Source: LMUY01 sp964247705 (GTDB taxonomy: Bacteria; Pseudomonadota; Alphaproteobacteria; Acetobacterales; Acetobacteraceae). From it: DNA of 64,000 bases. The notes under the pieces are model-generated. The model made no database searches, had not been told where the DNA came from, and saw only the letters and a list, made by a program, of their open reading frames with translations. This document shows positions 52,526 through 61,073 of this stretch, piece after piece. The stretch is from the NCBI GenBank assembly GCA_964247705.1, contig CAXTVQ010000011.1, positions 1 to 64,000 on the forward strand, written 5' to 3'. Both the position numbers and the translations under genes were made by a program. How positions within the stretch are numbered: the stretch's first letter is position 1; the number at the start of each line of letters is the position of its first letter.

Positions 52526-53292
52526 GCGCGGCGGTTTCGCGCAGCATCGGGCGGACGCGGGGCAATACCCTCGATATGCTGGTACTGCTGGCGGGGTTGC
52601 TGCTGCTGTGGCAAGCCGTCGGCAGTTGGACGGAGGGCATGGCCATCACCGGCCCCCTCACGACGTTCGCCTATGCCGGCCGGCTCGTGCTGACGGCCGG
52701 GTTCTGGGGGCAGGTCTGGGCGACGCTGTCCGCGTTCCTGCTGGCGTTCGTGCTGTCGGCGGTATGTGGCCTGCTGCTTGGGCTTGTGCTGGGGCTAGGC
52801 CGCTTCGCCGGCGACGTGATGGAGCCGGTGCTGGCCGGGTTCTACACGATCCCGAAGGTGACGCTTTATCCGGTCGTCCTGCTGCTGTTCGGACTCGGCA
52901 TGAGCGCGAAGGTAGCGTTCGGCGTGATGCACGGCCTGGTTCCGGTCACGCTCTTCACCATCGCCGCGATCCGCACCCTACCAACCACGCTGCCGCGCAC
53001 CGCCCGCGCGTTGCGGCTATCCCCCGGGCAGACGATGCGCTGGGTGCTGTTGCCCGCTTGCCTGCCGCAGATCGTGGCCGGGCTGCGGCTCGGGTTCTCG
53101 CTGACGCTGCTGGGCGTGCTGATCGGCGAGATGTTCAGCTCCCAGCGCGGGCTGGGCTTCCTGCTGGTCAGCGGCATGGCGCAGCACAACGTGGCGCTGA
53201 GCACGGCGGTAGTCCTGGTGATCGTGGTGTTCGCCGTGGCGGCCAACACGGCGATGCTTCGGCTAAGCCGAAGGGCGGCACGGTCCGCCTAA
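52522..53292 (+). CDS. ABC transporter permease 2
   Basis: This 256-aa inner-membrane permease has about six helices and the coupling loop LPRTARALRLSPGQTMRWVLLPACLPQIV. It differs from the first permease, so the importer probably has a heterodimeric membrane part. The ATG overlaps the previous stop. Its stop overlaps the convergent leuD-type stop by 3 nt. Confidence 0.9.
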   Translation: MSAAVSRSIGRTRGNTLDMLVLLAGLLLLWQAVGSWTEGMAITGPLTTFAYAGRLVLTAGFWGQVWATLSAFLLAFVLSAVCGLLLGLVLGLGRFAGDVMEPVLAGFYTIPKVTLYPVVLLLFGLGMSAKVAFGVMHGLVPVTLFTIAAIRTLPTTLPRTARALRLSPGQTMRWVLLPACLPQIVAGLRLGFSLTLLGVLIGEMFSSQRGLGFLLVSGMAQHNVALSTAVVLVIVVFAVAANTAMLRLSRRAARSA

Positions 53293-53903
53293 CCCGGCTG
53301 CCAGACCCAGGGGCGTACCCCCCTGTCCCTCGCCTGGAACGCCGCGATCGCCGCTTCGTGCTTCATCGTGAGCCCGATCTCGTCCAGCCCCTCCAGCAGG
53401 GCGTCACGGCGGATGGCCTCGACCTCGAACGGCATCTCCTCACCATGGGGAGAGATCACCATCTTGCGGCGGAGATCGACGGTCACCCGGGCATTGCCGC
53501 CCGCGCATTCAGCGGCCAGCCGTTCCACCTGCTCGGCCGGCAGCGCGACTGGCAGGACGAAGTTCTGGTAGCAGTTATTGGCGAAGATATCGCCGAAGCT
53601 CGGCGCGATCACGCAGCGTATCCCGCTGTATTTCAGCGCCCAAACCGCCCCCTCGCGGGATGATCCGCAGCCGAAATTCTCTCCCGCCAGCAAGATCGGT
53701 GCATCGCGGAATTGCGGCTGGTTGAGCACGAAGTCGGGGTTTTCCTCCCCGGTGGCGTCGAAGCGCAGCGACTCGAACAGCCACGGGGCCGTGTCGACGG
53801 GCGCCGTGTTGCTCAGCCGCTCGATGCGGATCACGGTATCGGTGTCGATGTTCGCTCGCATCAAGGGCGCGGCCACACCGGACAGCACGGTGAACTGGTC
53901 CAT
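53289..53903 (-). CDS. LeuD-type hydro-lyase small subunit
   Basis: This 204-aa aconitase-C (swivel) domain protein has the substrate loop GENFGCGSSREGAVWAL near residue 71 and IDTDTVI near the N terminus. GGGGGA lies before the ATG at 53903. It pairs with the large subunit immediately upstream on the same strand. Family members form 3-isopropylmalate dehydratase, but dimethylmaleate hydratase and citraconate/methylmalate hydro-lyases share the same subunits. No leuB lies nearby, so a catabolic role fits better. Confidence 0.85.
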   Translation of the reverse strand: MDQFTVLSGVAAPLMRANIDTDTVIRIERLSNTAPVDTAPWLFESLRFDATGEENPDFVLNQPQFRDAPILLAGENFGCGSSREGAVWALKYSGIRCVIAPSFGDIFANNCYQNFVLPVALPAEQVERLAAECAGGNARVTVDLRRKMVISPHGEEMPFEVEAIRRDALLEGLDEIGLTMKHEAAIAAFQARDRGVRPWVWQPG

Positions 53904-53905
53904 GC

Positions 53906-55306
53906 TCAAATCCCCCGCACGTCGGTGATGACCCCGGCCAGTGCCGCCGCCGCCGCCATCGCCGGGCTGGCGAGATGAGTGCGTGCACCAGGGCCCTGAC
54001 GGCCGACGAAGTTGCGGTTGGACGTCGAGACCGATCGCGCGCCGGGCGGCACACGCTCTCCGTTGGCGGCCACGCACATGCTGCACCCCGGTTCCCGCCA
54101 GCCGAACCCGGCATCGCGGAACAGGCGGTCGAGCCCCTCGGCCTCGGCATCGCGCTTCACCCGCTCCGAGCCGGGCACGACCCAGGCGGTGACGCCCGGC
54201 GCCACGCGCCGCCCCCCGAGCACGGCGGCGGCCTGCCGCAGATCCGACAATCGGCCGTTGGTGCAGGAGCCGATGAACACCCAGTCGATCTTCGTACCTT
54301 CGATGGGCTGTCCGGGCTGCAGGTCCATGTATCGAAGCGCCGCCATCTGGGCCGAGCGGATGGCAGGATTGGCGGATGCGTCAGGGTCCGGCACATGGCC
54401 ATCGACCCCGATCGCGTGCTCCGGGCTCGTGCCCCAGGTTACCGTCGGCGCGACCAGGGAGGCGTCGATCACCTCCTCCCGGTCGAACACCGCGCCTGCG
54501 TCGCTCGGCAATTCTCGCCACTGCGCCACCGCGGCCTCGAAGGCGGCGCCTTTCGGAGCGAAGCGGCGGTCGCGGAGATAGGCATAGGTCGTGTCGTCCG
54601 GCGCGATCAGCCCCATTTTCGCGCCCATCTCGATCGACAGGTTGCACAGCGTCAGCCGCTGTTCGATCGTCATCGCGCGCACGGCGGCGCCGGCGTACTC
54701 CACGGCATAGCCGGTCCCCGCCTTGGCGCCCAACGCGGCGATGGCGTGCAGGATCAGGTCCTTAGGCCCGACATACGGCCCGCACGCGCCCTCGAACCGC
54801 AAGCGCATGGTGCGCGGCTTGCGTTGACGCAGCGTTTGCGTGGCCAAGGCGTGCGTCAGTTCCGACGAGCCCACGCCGAACGCCAGTGCGCCGACGGCGC
54901 CGTTGGTGCAGGTGTGGCTATCGCCGCAAATCAGCGTGGTCCCTGGCAGCACGATGCCGAGTTCGGGCGCCATCACGTGGACGATGCCCTGACCATCCTC
55001 TCCCAGGTCGAAGAAGGCGATGTGGTTGGCGCGCGACCGCGTTTGCAGCCCTTTATGCAATAGCGCGCCCGGGCCGTAGCTGGCCGCCGTCCGGCCCGGT
55101 GCGCTGGACACGGCATGGTCGGGCGTGGCGAAAGCGAGTTCGGGGTTGCGGGCAGTCAGGCCGCGTCTCTCGAGTTCCTCCAGGGCTCGGCCGCCGGAGA
55201 GATCGTGCAGCAGGTGGCGATCTATGTGCAGCAGCGCCCAGTCTTCCCCAAGCTCCGCGACCACGTGCTGGTCCCAGATCTTGTCGAACATCGTCCGAGC
55301 CGCCAT
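53906..55306 (-). CDS. LeuC-type hydro-lyase large subunit
   Basis: This 466-aa aconitase-family large subunit has the [4Fe-4S] ligands in FIGSCTNGR and GCSMCVAANGE, plus DSHTCTNGAVGALAFGVGSSE. The ATG at 55306 (MAARTMFDKIWDQH) has a GGGGGA site upstream; longer frames are not supported. It hydrates or dehydrates a branched dicarboxylate with the LeuD-type subunit. Beside two C-C lyases of the dimethylmalate-lyase family this suggests a maleate/malate-derivative pathway. Confidence 0.87.
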   Translation of the reverse strand: MAARTMFDKIWDQHVVAELGEDWALLHIDRHLLHDLSGGRALEELERRGLTARNPELAFATPDHAVSSAPGRTAASYGPGALLHKGLQTRSRANHIAFFDLGEDGQGIVHVMAPELGIVLPGTTLICGDSHTCTNGAVGALAFGVGSSELTHALATQTLRQRKPRTMRLRFEGACGPYVGPKDLILHAIAALGAKAGTGYAVEYAGAAVRAMTIEQRLTLCNLSIEMGAKMGLIAPDDTTYAYLRDRRFAPKGAAFEAAVAQWRELPSDAGAVFDREEVIDASLVAPTVTWGTSPEHAIGVDGHVPDPDASANPAIRSAQMAALRYMDLQPGQPIEGTKIDWVFIGSCTNGRLSDLRQAAAVLGGRRVAPGVTAWVVPGSERVKRDAEAEGLDRLFRDAGFGWREPGCSMCVAANGERVPPGARSVSTSNRNFVGRQGPGARTHLASPAMAAAAALAGVITDVRGI

Positions 55307-55576
55307 GCCGAGATCCCCCTTTTGCGCGGAAACCTGCTCGCTCCGCCCTGCAATGCCAAGCCCGTCCGATTGCCGCGACGCCTTGCATCGGATCGAACTG
55401 CGTTGACGGACCATAGCGGCAAGGCGCTGGATGCTCACCCAGCTCACGTGACGAACGGACCGCATGCAAGACCATGACCTGCCCGATCCCGGTGTCCATG
55501 AAGGCCCAGGCGGTCGAGCCCGCGCGCGCGTGGAGGACAATGGAGGCCAACGTATGAGGGCAACCGGAGGTCAGGT
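55307..55576. promoter_or_regulatory. Divergent intergenic region between leuC-type and caiB-type genes
   Basis: This 270-bp stretch separates the minus-strand hydro-lyase operon from the plus-strand CoA-transferase operon and should contain promoters for both. A GGAGG site lies just before the ATG at 55577. No clear palindrome or -35/-10 pair was recognised. Open frames inside look non-coding. Confidence 0.35.
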
Positions 55577-56791
55577 ATGACAGCGACCCCGATCCGCTTC
55601 GACCCGGCAGCGCGCGGCCCGCTCGACGGCATGCGCGTGCTGGATCTCTCCCGCCTCGTCGCCGGCAACATGCTCTCGCTGCAGCTCGCCGATTTCGGCG
55701 CCGACGTGCTGAAGATCGAGCCGCCGGAGGGCGACCCGCTCCGTGCCTGGCGCGACGGCGGGCAGCAACTGTTCTGGAAGACCTACAGCCGGAACAAGAT
55801 GTCCGTCGTGCTGAACCTGCGCAACGCCGGCGCGCGCGACGCCCTGTTGCGCATGGTCGAGACGGCGGACGTGTTCATCGAGAACTACCGGCCCGGCACG
55901 CTCGAGACCATGGGGCTCGGCCCCGACATCCTGCTCGCGCGCAACCCCCGCCTGATCGTCGTGCGCATCTCCGGCTTCGGCCAGACCGGGCCCTACGCCC
56001 AGCGCCCCGGCTTCGGCACGCTGGTGGAGGCGATGAGCGGGTTCGCCGACCGGACCGGGTTCCCCGACCGCGAACCGGTGCTGCCGCCGCTCGCCTTGGC
56101 CGACATGATCGCCGGGTTGTCCGGCGCCATGGCGGTGGTGACGGCGCTGCTGGCCCGGGAGCGCGGTGCGGCGGGGCAGGTGATCGATCTGTCCCTGCTG
56201 GAGCCGATCTTTTCCACGCTCGGGCCCGAGGCCGCCATCTATCGCCACACCGGCAAGATCAAGCAGCGCATGGGCAACGGCTCCAACACCTCGGCCCCGC
56301 GCAACATGTACCGCTGCGCGGATGGCGGTTACGTGGCGCTTTCGGGCTCCACCCAGGCGATGGCGGTGCGGGTTTTCGGGGTCATCGGCCGGCCCGAGAT
56401 GATCCAGGACCCGCGTTTCCGCACCAACACCGACCGGGTGCATCATCGCGAGCTGGTGGATGCGGCCGTGGGCGCCTGGTTCGCCACCCGCACGCGGGAC
56501 GAGGCGCTGGCGGCCATGCAGGGCGCCGGGGTGACTGCGGGCCCTGTGTATAACATCGCCGACGCGCTGGACGATCCGCACTTCCAGCAGCGGGAGATCC
56601 TGGTGGACGTGGAGGATGCCGATCTGGGCCAGATGCCGGTGCACAACATCACGCCCCGACTGTCCGGCACACCCGGCGCATGGCGGCGTCCGGCTCCCAC
56701 TTTGGGCGAGCACACCGATGCCGCGCTGGCCGAGGCCGGGTTGGACCCGGCCGCTATCGCCGCGTTGCGGGCGGAGGGGGGCTGCGCATGA
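55577..56791 (+). CDS. CaiB/BaiF-type (class III) CoA-transferase
   Basis: This 404-aa CoA-transferase has GMRVLDLSRLVAGNMLSLQLADFGADVLKIEPPEGDP as its N-terminal block, FIENYRPGTLE near residue 97, and the catalytic Asp in LALADMIAGL near 176. It ligates CoA to a carboxylate by transfer, preparing it for cleavage by the following CitE-type lyase, whose ATG overlaps its stop (ATGA). Confidence 0.92.
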   Translation: MTATPIRFDPAARGPLDGMRVLDLSRLVAGNMLSLQLADFGADVLKIEPPEGDPLRAWRDGGQQLFWKTYSRNKMSVVLNLRNAGARDALLRMVETADVFIENYRPGTLETMGLGPDILLARNPRLIVVRISGFGQTGPYAQRPGFGTLVEAMSGFADRTGFPDREPVLPPLALADMIAGLSGAMAVVTALLARERGAAGQVIDLSLLEPIFSTLGPEAAIYRHTGKIKQRMGNGSNTSAPRNMYRCADGGYVALSGSTQAMAVRVFGVIGRPEMIQDPRFRTNTDRVHHRELVDAAVGAWFATRTRDEALAAMQGAGVTAGPVYNIADALDDPHFQQREILVDVEDADLGQMPVHNITPRLSGTPGAWRRPAPTLGEHTDAALAEAGLDPAAIAALRAEGGCA

Positions 56792-57627
56792 TCCGCTCGC
56801 TGCTATACGTGCCCGCCAATGCCGCGCGCTTCGTCGCCCGCGCGCATGAACGCGGCGCCGACGCCATCATCCTCGACCTCGAGGACGCCGTGGTGCCCGC
56901 CGAGAAGGATGCCGCACGGATGGCCCTGGCGGACGCCGTGCCCGCGGTGGGCCGCAACGGCGCAATGGTGTTCGTGCGCGCCAACAGCGGCGAGAGGTTG
57001 CACGAGGACGCACTCGCCGCCTGCCGCGCCGGCGCCGCCGGGTTGATGGTGCCCAAGACCCGCTCGGCCGAGGCCCTGCGCGCGTTGGAGGAGGGCCTGG
57101 CGCCGCTGGAACGCGAGCTCGGCCGCGCCGCCATGCGGTTCGTCCCCTTGCTGGAGGACCCGGGTGCGGTGCTCGACGCGCGGATGCTGGCCAGCGCCAC
57201 GCCGCGCGTGCTGGCGGTGGCCACTGGCGGTGAGGACCTCGCCACCGAGATGGACGCCGAGCCGACCGCCGACATGCTGCGCTTGCCCAAGCTGCTGGTG
57301 CACCTGGCGGCCAAGGCGGCGGGAGTGTTGTCCTTCGGCATGCTCCGCTCCATCGCCGACTACAAGGACACGGCCGGCATCGCTGCCAGTGCGCGGGAGG
57401 CCCGCTCGCTCGGCTTCGATGGCGCGTCGTGCGTGCACCCGGCGGTGGTGCCCATTCTCAACGAGGCGTTCGCCCCCGCGCCCGCCGCACTCGACCGTGC
57501 CCGGCGCATGGTGGCGGCGTTCGATGCCGCTTCCGCCGCGGGACAGGGGGCGTTCGCGTTCGAGGGCGACATGGTGGACCTGCCGATCGTCGAGCGCGCC
57601 CGACGGCTGATCGCGCGGGCGGGGTGA
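56788..57627 (+). CDS. CitE/HpcH-HpaI-type lyase, copy 1
   Basis: This 279-aa TIM-barrel aldolase has RSLLYVPANAARFVARAHERGADAIILDLEDAVVP (the DLEDAV metal site), VFVRANSG, LMVPKTRSAEAL and GGEDLATEMDAE. Typical activities are cleavage of citramalyl-CoA, malyl-CoA or methylmalyl-CoA to pyruvate or glyoxylate plus acyl-CoA. Coupled to the CoA-transferase by an ATGA overlap. A second, divergent copy lies at 60180. Confidence 0.88.
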   Translation: MIRSLLYVPANAARFVARAHERGADAIILDLEDAVVPAEKDAARMALADAVPAVGRNGAMVFVRANSGERLHEDALAACRAGAAGLMVPKTRSAEALRALEEGLAPLERELGRAAMRFVPLLEDPGAVLDARMLASATPRVLAVATGGEDLATEMDAEPTADMLRLPKLLVHLAAKAAGVLSFGMLRSIADYKDTAGIAASAREARSLGFDGASCVHPAVVPILNEAFAPAPAALDRARRMVAAFDAASAAGQGAFAFEGDMVDLPIVERARRLIARAG

Positions 57628-57633
57628 TCGTCT

Positions 57634-57651
57634 CCCTCCCTCAAGGGAGGG
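57634..57651 (+). terminator. Hairpin after the first CitE-type gene
   Basis: CCCTCCCT (57634-57641) and AGGGAGGG (57644-57651) are perfect inverted arms with a CA centre; a realistic loop opens the inner pairs and leaves a 6-bp stem. It begins 7 nt after the stop. No T-run follows, so termination efficiency is uncertain. It separates the CoA-transferase/lyase pair from the AtoE-type operon. Confidence 0.4.
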
Positions 57652-57751
57652 GGTGAAGAAGCTAGGTTCCATCACGCCGTTTCGCCCGGGAAGCCCCTAG
57701 GCCAACGTCTCCGGCCATGGCAAACACGGAAAAAACGGGAGGGAGCGACCA

Positions 57752-59110
57752 ATGGGCACGGCACAGACCACCGTTCCTGAGCGGCGGCGCAGTTTCACCG
57801 GCGCCACCACCGTGCTGTTCGAGCGGTTCATGCCGGATGCCTTCGTCCTCGCGATCGGCCTGACCGCCCTGGTCGCCGTGCTCGCGTTCCTGATCGCGCC
57901 GCACGGCACCCTGCCGGTGATCCTGTCGTCCTGGTACGGGGGCATCTTCGGCATCCTCGGCTTTGCCTTCCAGATGATCCTGATCCTGGTCACCGGGCAC
58001 GTGCTGGCCCACGCGCCCCCGGTGCAGCGTGGGCTGCGCGCGCTGGTCGCCACGGTGCACACGCCCAACGCCGCCGTGGCGCTCACCTTCGTGGTGGCGG
58101 CCGCGGCGTCCTGGCTGAACTGGGGCTTCGGCCTGGTGATCGGCGCGGTGCTGGCGCGGGAAGTCGCCCGTCAGGTACGTGTGGACTTCGCCTGGCTGGT
58201 CGCCGCCGCCTATTCCGGCTGGGTGATCTGGGGCAGCGGCCCGTCGGGCTCCATCCCGATCTCGCAGGCGTCGCACGGCAACGTGCTCAACGTGGTGGAG
58301 AAGCTGACCGGGCACATCCTGCCGTTCGGGGACACCATCTTCGCCGGCGTCAACCTTATCCCGACCGTCCTGATCGTGCTGGTGATGCCGTTCGCCTTCA
58401 TGCTGATCCGGCCGCGCGACCACGAGGCGCATATCTACGCCCCGCCGGCCGACCCGGCGCCGCCGCCACCACCGGCCGGGCCGGTCGCCTTCCGCCACCG
58501 TGTCGAGAGCAGTCCGGCCGGCAGCCTGTTCCTGGTGGCCGCCGGGCTCGGCTATCTCGGCATGACGGCCTGGACGGGGCAGTTCACGCTCGACGTCAAC
58601 ACGGTGATCTTCGTCTTCCTGATTGCCGGGCTGCTGCTGCATGGCTCGCCGGTGGCCTATGCCGATGCGGTGAAGAACGCCGCGCGGCAAACGGGCGGCA
58701 TGATGCTGCAGTATCCGATCTACGGCGGGATCATGGGGATCATGGGCGCCACCGGGCTCGCGGAGCAGGTGTCCCGCGGCTTCGTGGCGGCCGCAAGCGC
58801 ACATACCCTGCCGTTCCTGGGCTTCCTCGCCTCCCTGGTGATCACCTTCGTGGTTCCCTCGGGCGGCGGGCACTGGGCCGTCCAGGGGCCGTTCACCATC
58901 CCCGCGGCACTCGCCCTGCACGCCTCCATCCCCGCCACCACCATGGGCGTCGCGATGGGCGAGGAGGTGGCGAACATGCTGCAGCCGTTCTGGGCGCTGC
59001 CCGTGGTGGCCATCGCGGGCATCGGTATCCAGCGCGTGCTGGGCTTCACCGTGGTGACGTTCCTGGTCGCGGGCGTGATCTACGGCGCGGCCCTGCTGCT
59101 GCTCGTGTGA
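57752..59110 (+). CDS. AtoE-type short-chain fatty acid/carboxylate transporter
   Basis: This 452-aa membrane protein of the AtoE family has about 10-12 helices. FERFMPDAFVLAIGLTALVAVLAF opens the transmembrane part, and SWLNWGFGLVIGAVLAREVAR and VVPSGGGHWAVQGPF are family signatures. AtoE proteins import short-chain fatty acids for CoA activation. GGGAGGG just upstream is a strong ribosome-binding site. It overlaps or abuts the cyclase-family gene. Confidence 0.88.
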   Translation: MGTAQTTVPERRRSFTGATTVLFERFMPDAFVLAIGLTALVAVLAFLIAPHGTLPVILSSWYGGIFGILGFAFQMILILVTGHVLAHAPPVQRGLRALVATVHTPNAAVALTFVVAAAASWLNWGFGLVIGAVLAREVARQVRVDFAWLVAAAYSGWVIWGSGPSGSIPISQASHGNVLNVVEKLTGHILPFGDTIFAGVNLIPTVLIVLVMPFAFMLIRPRDHEAHIYAPPADPAPPPPPAGPVAFRHRVESSPAGSLFLVAAGLGYLGMTAWTGQFTLDVNTVIFVFLIAGLLLHGSPVAYADAVKNAARQTGGMMLQYPIYGGIMGIMGATGLAEQVSRGFVAAASAHTLPFLGFLASLVITFVVPSGGGHWAVQGPFTIPAALALHASIPATTMGVAMGEEVANMLQPFWALPVVAIAGIGIQRVLGFTVVTFLVAGVIYGAALLLLV

Positions 59111-59127
59111 AACCGGAGGATAGTGCC

Positions 59128-60174
59128 ATGGCAAACCCACGCTGGACCAACCGGCCCGCCGGCTCGACCTGGGGTGACTGGGGACCCCACGACCAACGCG
59201 GCCGCATGAACCTGCTAACGCCCGAGAAAGTCCGCCAGGGCGTGGCCGAAGTGCGCGAGGGGCTGACCTTCTGCCTCAGCCTGCCGCTCGACCTGCCCGG
59301 CGGCAACGGGCTCAACCCACGCCGCCACCCGCCCGTGCTGCGCCCCACGCTGCGCAACGGCCGCCCCAACTTCAACTGCGAACTGGTGGAGAGCGGCAAC
59401 ACCGACGTGGTGAACGACGACCTCGCCGTGCTGCACCTGCAATATTCCACGCAATGGGACAGCCTGGCCCATGTCGGCAGCATGTTCGACGCCGACGGCG
59501 ACGGTAAGCCCGAGCGCGTGTTCTACAACGGCTTCCGAAGCGGCGAGCACATCCGTGGCCCCTCCGACCCGGCGGATGCCGGCGTGCCCGAGCGGCCTGG
59601 CGCCACCAGCACGTCCCGCGCCTACGCGCTCGGCATCGAGAACATGGCGGAGAGCTGCGTGCAGGGCCGCGCGGTGCTGATCGACCTCGAGGCGCATCTC
59701 GGCCGGGCGCACACCGTGGTCGGCTATGACGCGCTGATGCGCATCGTCGAGGCGGACCGCGTCGTGGTGGAGCCGGGCGACATGGTCTGCCTGCACACGG
59801 GCTTCGGCCAAATGCTGCTGGACGCGGGCGGCAAGCCGACGCAGGAGCAACTGCACGCCTCCTGCGCCGCGCTGGACGGGCGCGACCCGGCGCTGCTGCG
59901 ATGGATCACCGACAGCGGCCTGAGCGCGCTGATCGCCGACAACTACGCGGTGGAGGCGCATCCCTCCCGGCCCGGCGGCGACCATTGCGCCTCCCTGCCG
60001 CTGCACGAGCACTGCCTGTTCAAGCTCGGCGTCCACCTGGGCGAGATCTGGTACTTGACTGCACTGGCCACCTGGCTGCGCGCGCATGACCGCAACCGGT
60101 TCCTGCTGACGGCGCCGCCGCTACGTTTGCCGGGTGCCGTTGGCTCCCCCGCGACCCCCGTGGCCACGGTCTGA
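59128..60174 (+). CDS. Atypical cyclase-family (PF04199) hydrolase
   Basis: This 348-aa protein belongs to the kynurenine-formamidase-like cyclase family (WGDWGPHDQRGRMNLLTPEKV at the N terminus). The usual HxGTHxDxxxH metal motif reads QYSTQWDSLAH here, so the first His and the GTH step are replaced while the Asp and last His remain. I chose the ATG at 59128 with GGAGG 8 nt upstream; a GTG at 59107 would overlap the AtoE stop. It may hydrolyse a cyclic amide, lactone or similar ring. Catalysis is uncertain. Confidence 0.78.
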   Translation: MANPRWTNRPAGSTWGDWGPHDQRGRMNLLTPEKVRQGVAEVREGLTFCLSLPLDLPGGNGLNPRRHPPVLRPTLRNGRPNFNCELVESGNTDVVNDDLAVLHLQYSTQWDSLAHVGSMFDADGDGKPERVFYNGFRSGEHIRGPSDPADAGVPERPGATSTSRAYALGIENMAESCVQGRAVLIDLEAHLGRAHTVVGYDALMRIVEADRVVVEPGDMVCLHTGFGQMLLDAGGKPTQEQLHASCAALDGRDPALLRWITDSGLSALIADNYAVEAHPSRPGGDHCASLPLHEHCLFKLGVHLGEIWYLTALATWLRAHDRNRFLLTAPPLRLPGAVGSPATPVATV

Positions 60175-60179
60175 CACGC

Positions 60180-61055
60180 GTGCAGTCTCCCGCATCGCGC
60201 TCGCTGCTGTTCACGCCGGCGACCAGCCCGCGCCGGGTGGAGAAAGCGTTCACCACCGGCGCCGACGGCGTGATCGTGGACCTGGAGGACGCCGTCGCCA
60301 CCGCGGAGAAGCCCGCCGCCCGCAAGCATCTGGCCGAGCTGCTGGCGCACCCCCGCGACGTGCCGGCCTATGTCAGGGTCAACGCGCTCTCCACCCCGTT
60401 CTGCTTCGAGGACCTTCCCACCGCGGTAGCCTCGGCGGCGGCTGGGATCGTGTTGCCGAAAGTGGAGTCCGCCGAGGACGTTGCCATCGCCGGCTGGATG
60501 CTGACACAGCTCGAGGCGGCACAGGGCAAACTTGCGGGTACGGTCGAACTCATGCCGATCGTCGAGACGGCGCGCGGGATGGCGGCCGCCCACGCGATCG
60601 CGGCCGCTTGCAAGCGGCTTGGGCGGGTGCGGCGGATGTTCTACGGCGCGGTGGATTTCGCGCTCGACCTGGACGTGGACCTGGCGGACGAGACCGGAGC
60701 GATGGCGCAGGCCCGCTTCACCCTCGCCCTCGCCTGCCGTGCGGCGGAACTTGAAGGACCGCTGGACAGCGTGTTCACCGCCATCGGCGACCTGGACGGC
60801 CTGCGCGCCTCCGCCGAGCGTGCCCGCGCCATGGGTTTCACCGGCAAGGCCGTTATCCATCCGGCACAGATCGAGACGGTCAACGCCGCCTTCACGCCCT
60901 CTGAAGCGGAACTGGCGCGGGCGCAGGAGATCGTGACCGCGTTCGAGGCGGCCGAGGCGGCGGGGCTGGCGGCGGTGTCGGTCGGCGGTTTGATGGTGGA
61001 TTACCCGGTGGTGCTGAAGGCGCGCCGGACGCTGGAGCGGGCCAAAGCCCCGTAA
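60180..61055 (+). CDS. CitE/HpcH-HpaI-type lyase, copy 2
   Basis: This 291-aa aldolase has RSLLFTPATSPRRVEKAFTTGADGVIVDLEDAV, YVRVNALSTPF, GIVLPKVESAED and the C-terminal FTGKAVIHPAQIETVNAAF typical of CitE/citramalyl- or malyl-CoA lyases. It is only distantly similar to copy 1. The GTG start is 5 nt after the cyclase-family gene. It precedes the TRAP genes and probably cleaves the imported substrate's CoA ester. Confidence 0.88.
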   Translation: MQSPASRSLLFTPATSPRRVEKAFTTGADGVIVDLEDAVATAEKPAARKHLAELLAHPRDVPAYVRVNALSTPFCFEDLPTAVASAAAGIVLPKVESAEDVAIAGWMLTQLEAAQGKLAGTVELMPIVETARGMAAAHAIAAACKRLGRVRRMFYGAVDFALDLDVDLADETGAMAQARFTLALACRAAELEGPLDSVFTAIGDLDGLRASAERARAMGFTGKAVIHPAQIETVNAAFTPSEAELARAQEIVTAFEAAEAAGLAAVSVGGLMVDYPVVLKARRTLERAKAP

Positions 61056-61073
61056 CTGACAGAGGATACGATC

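Noticed and set aside
57662..59140. A 492-codon His/Asp/Arg-rich frame on the minus strand
   Set aside because: It is the shadow of the AtoE-type gene. The charge-rich repeats come from complementing hydrophobic codons.
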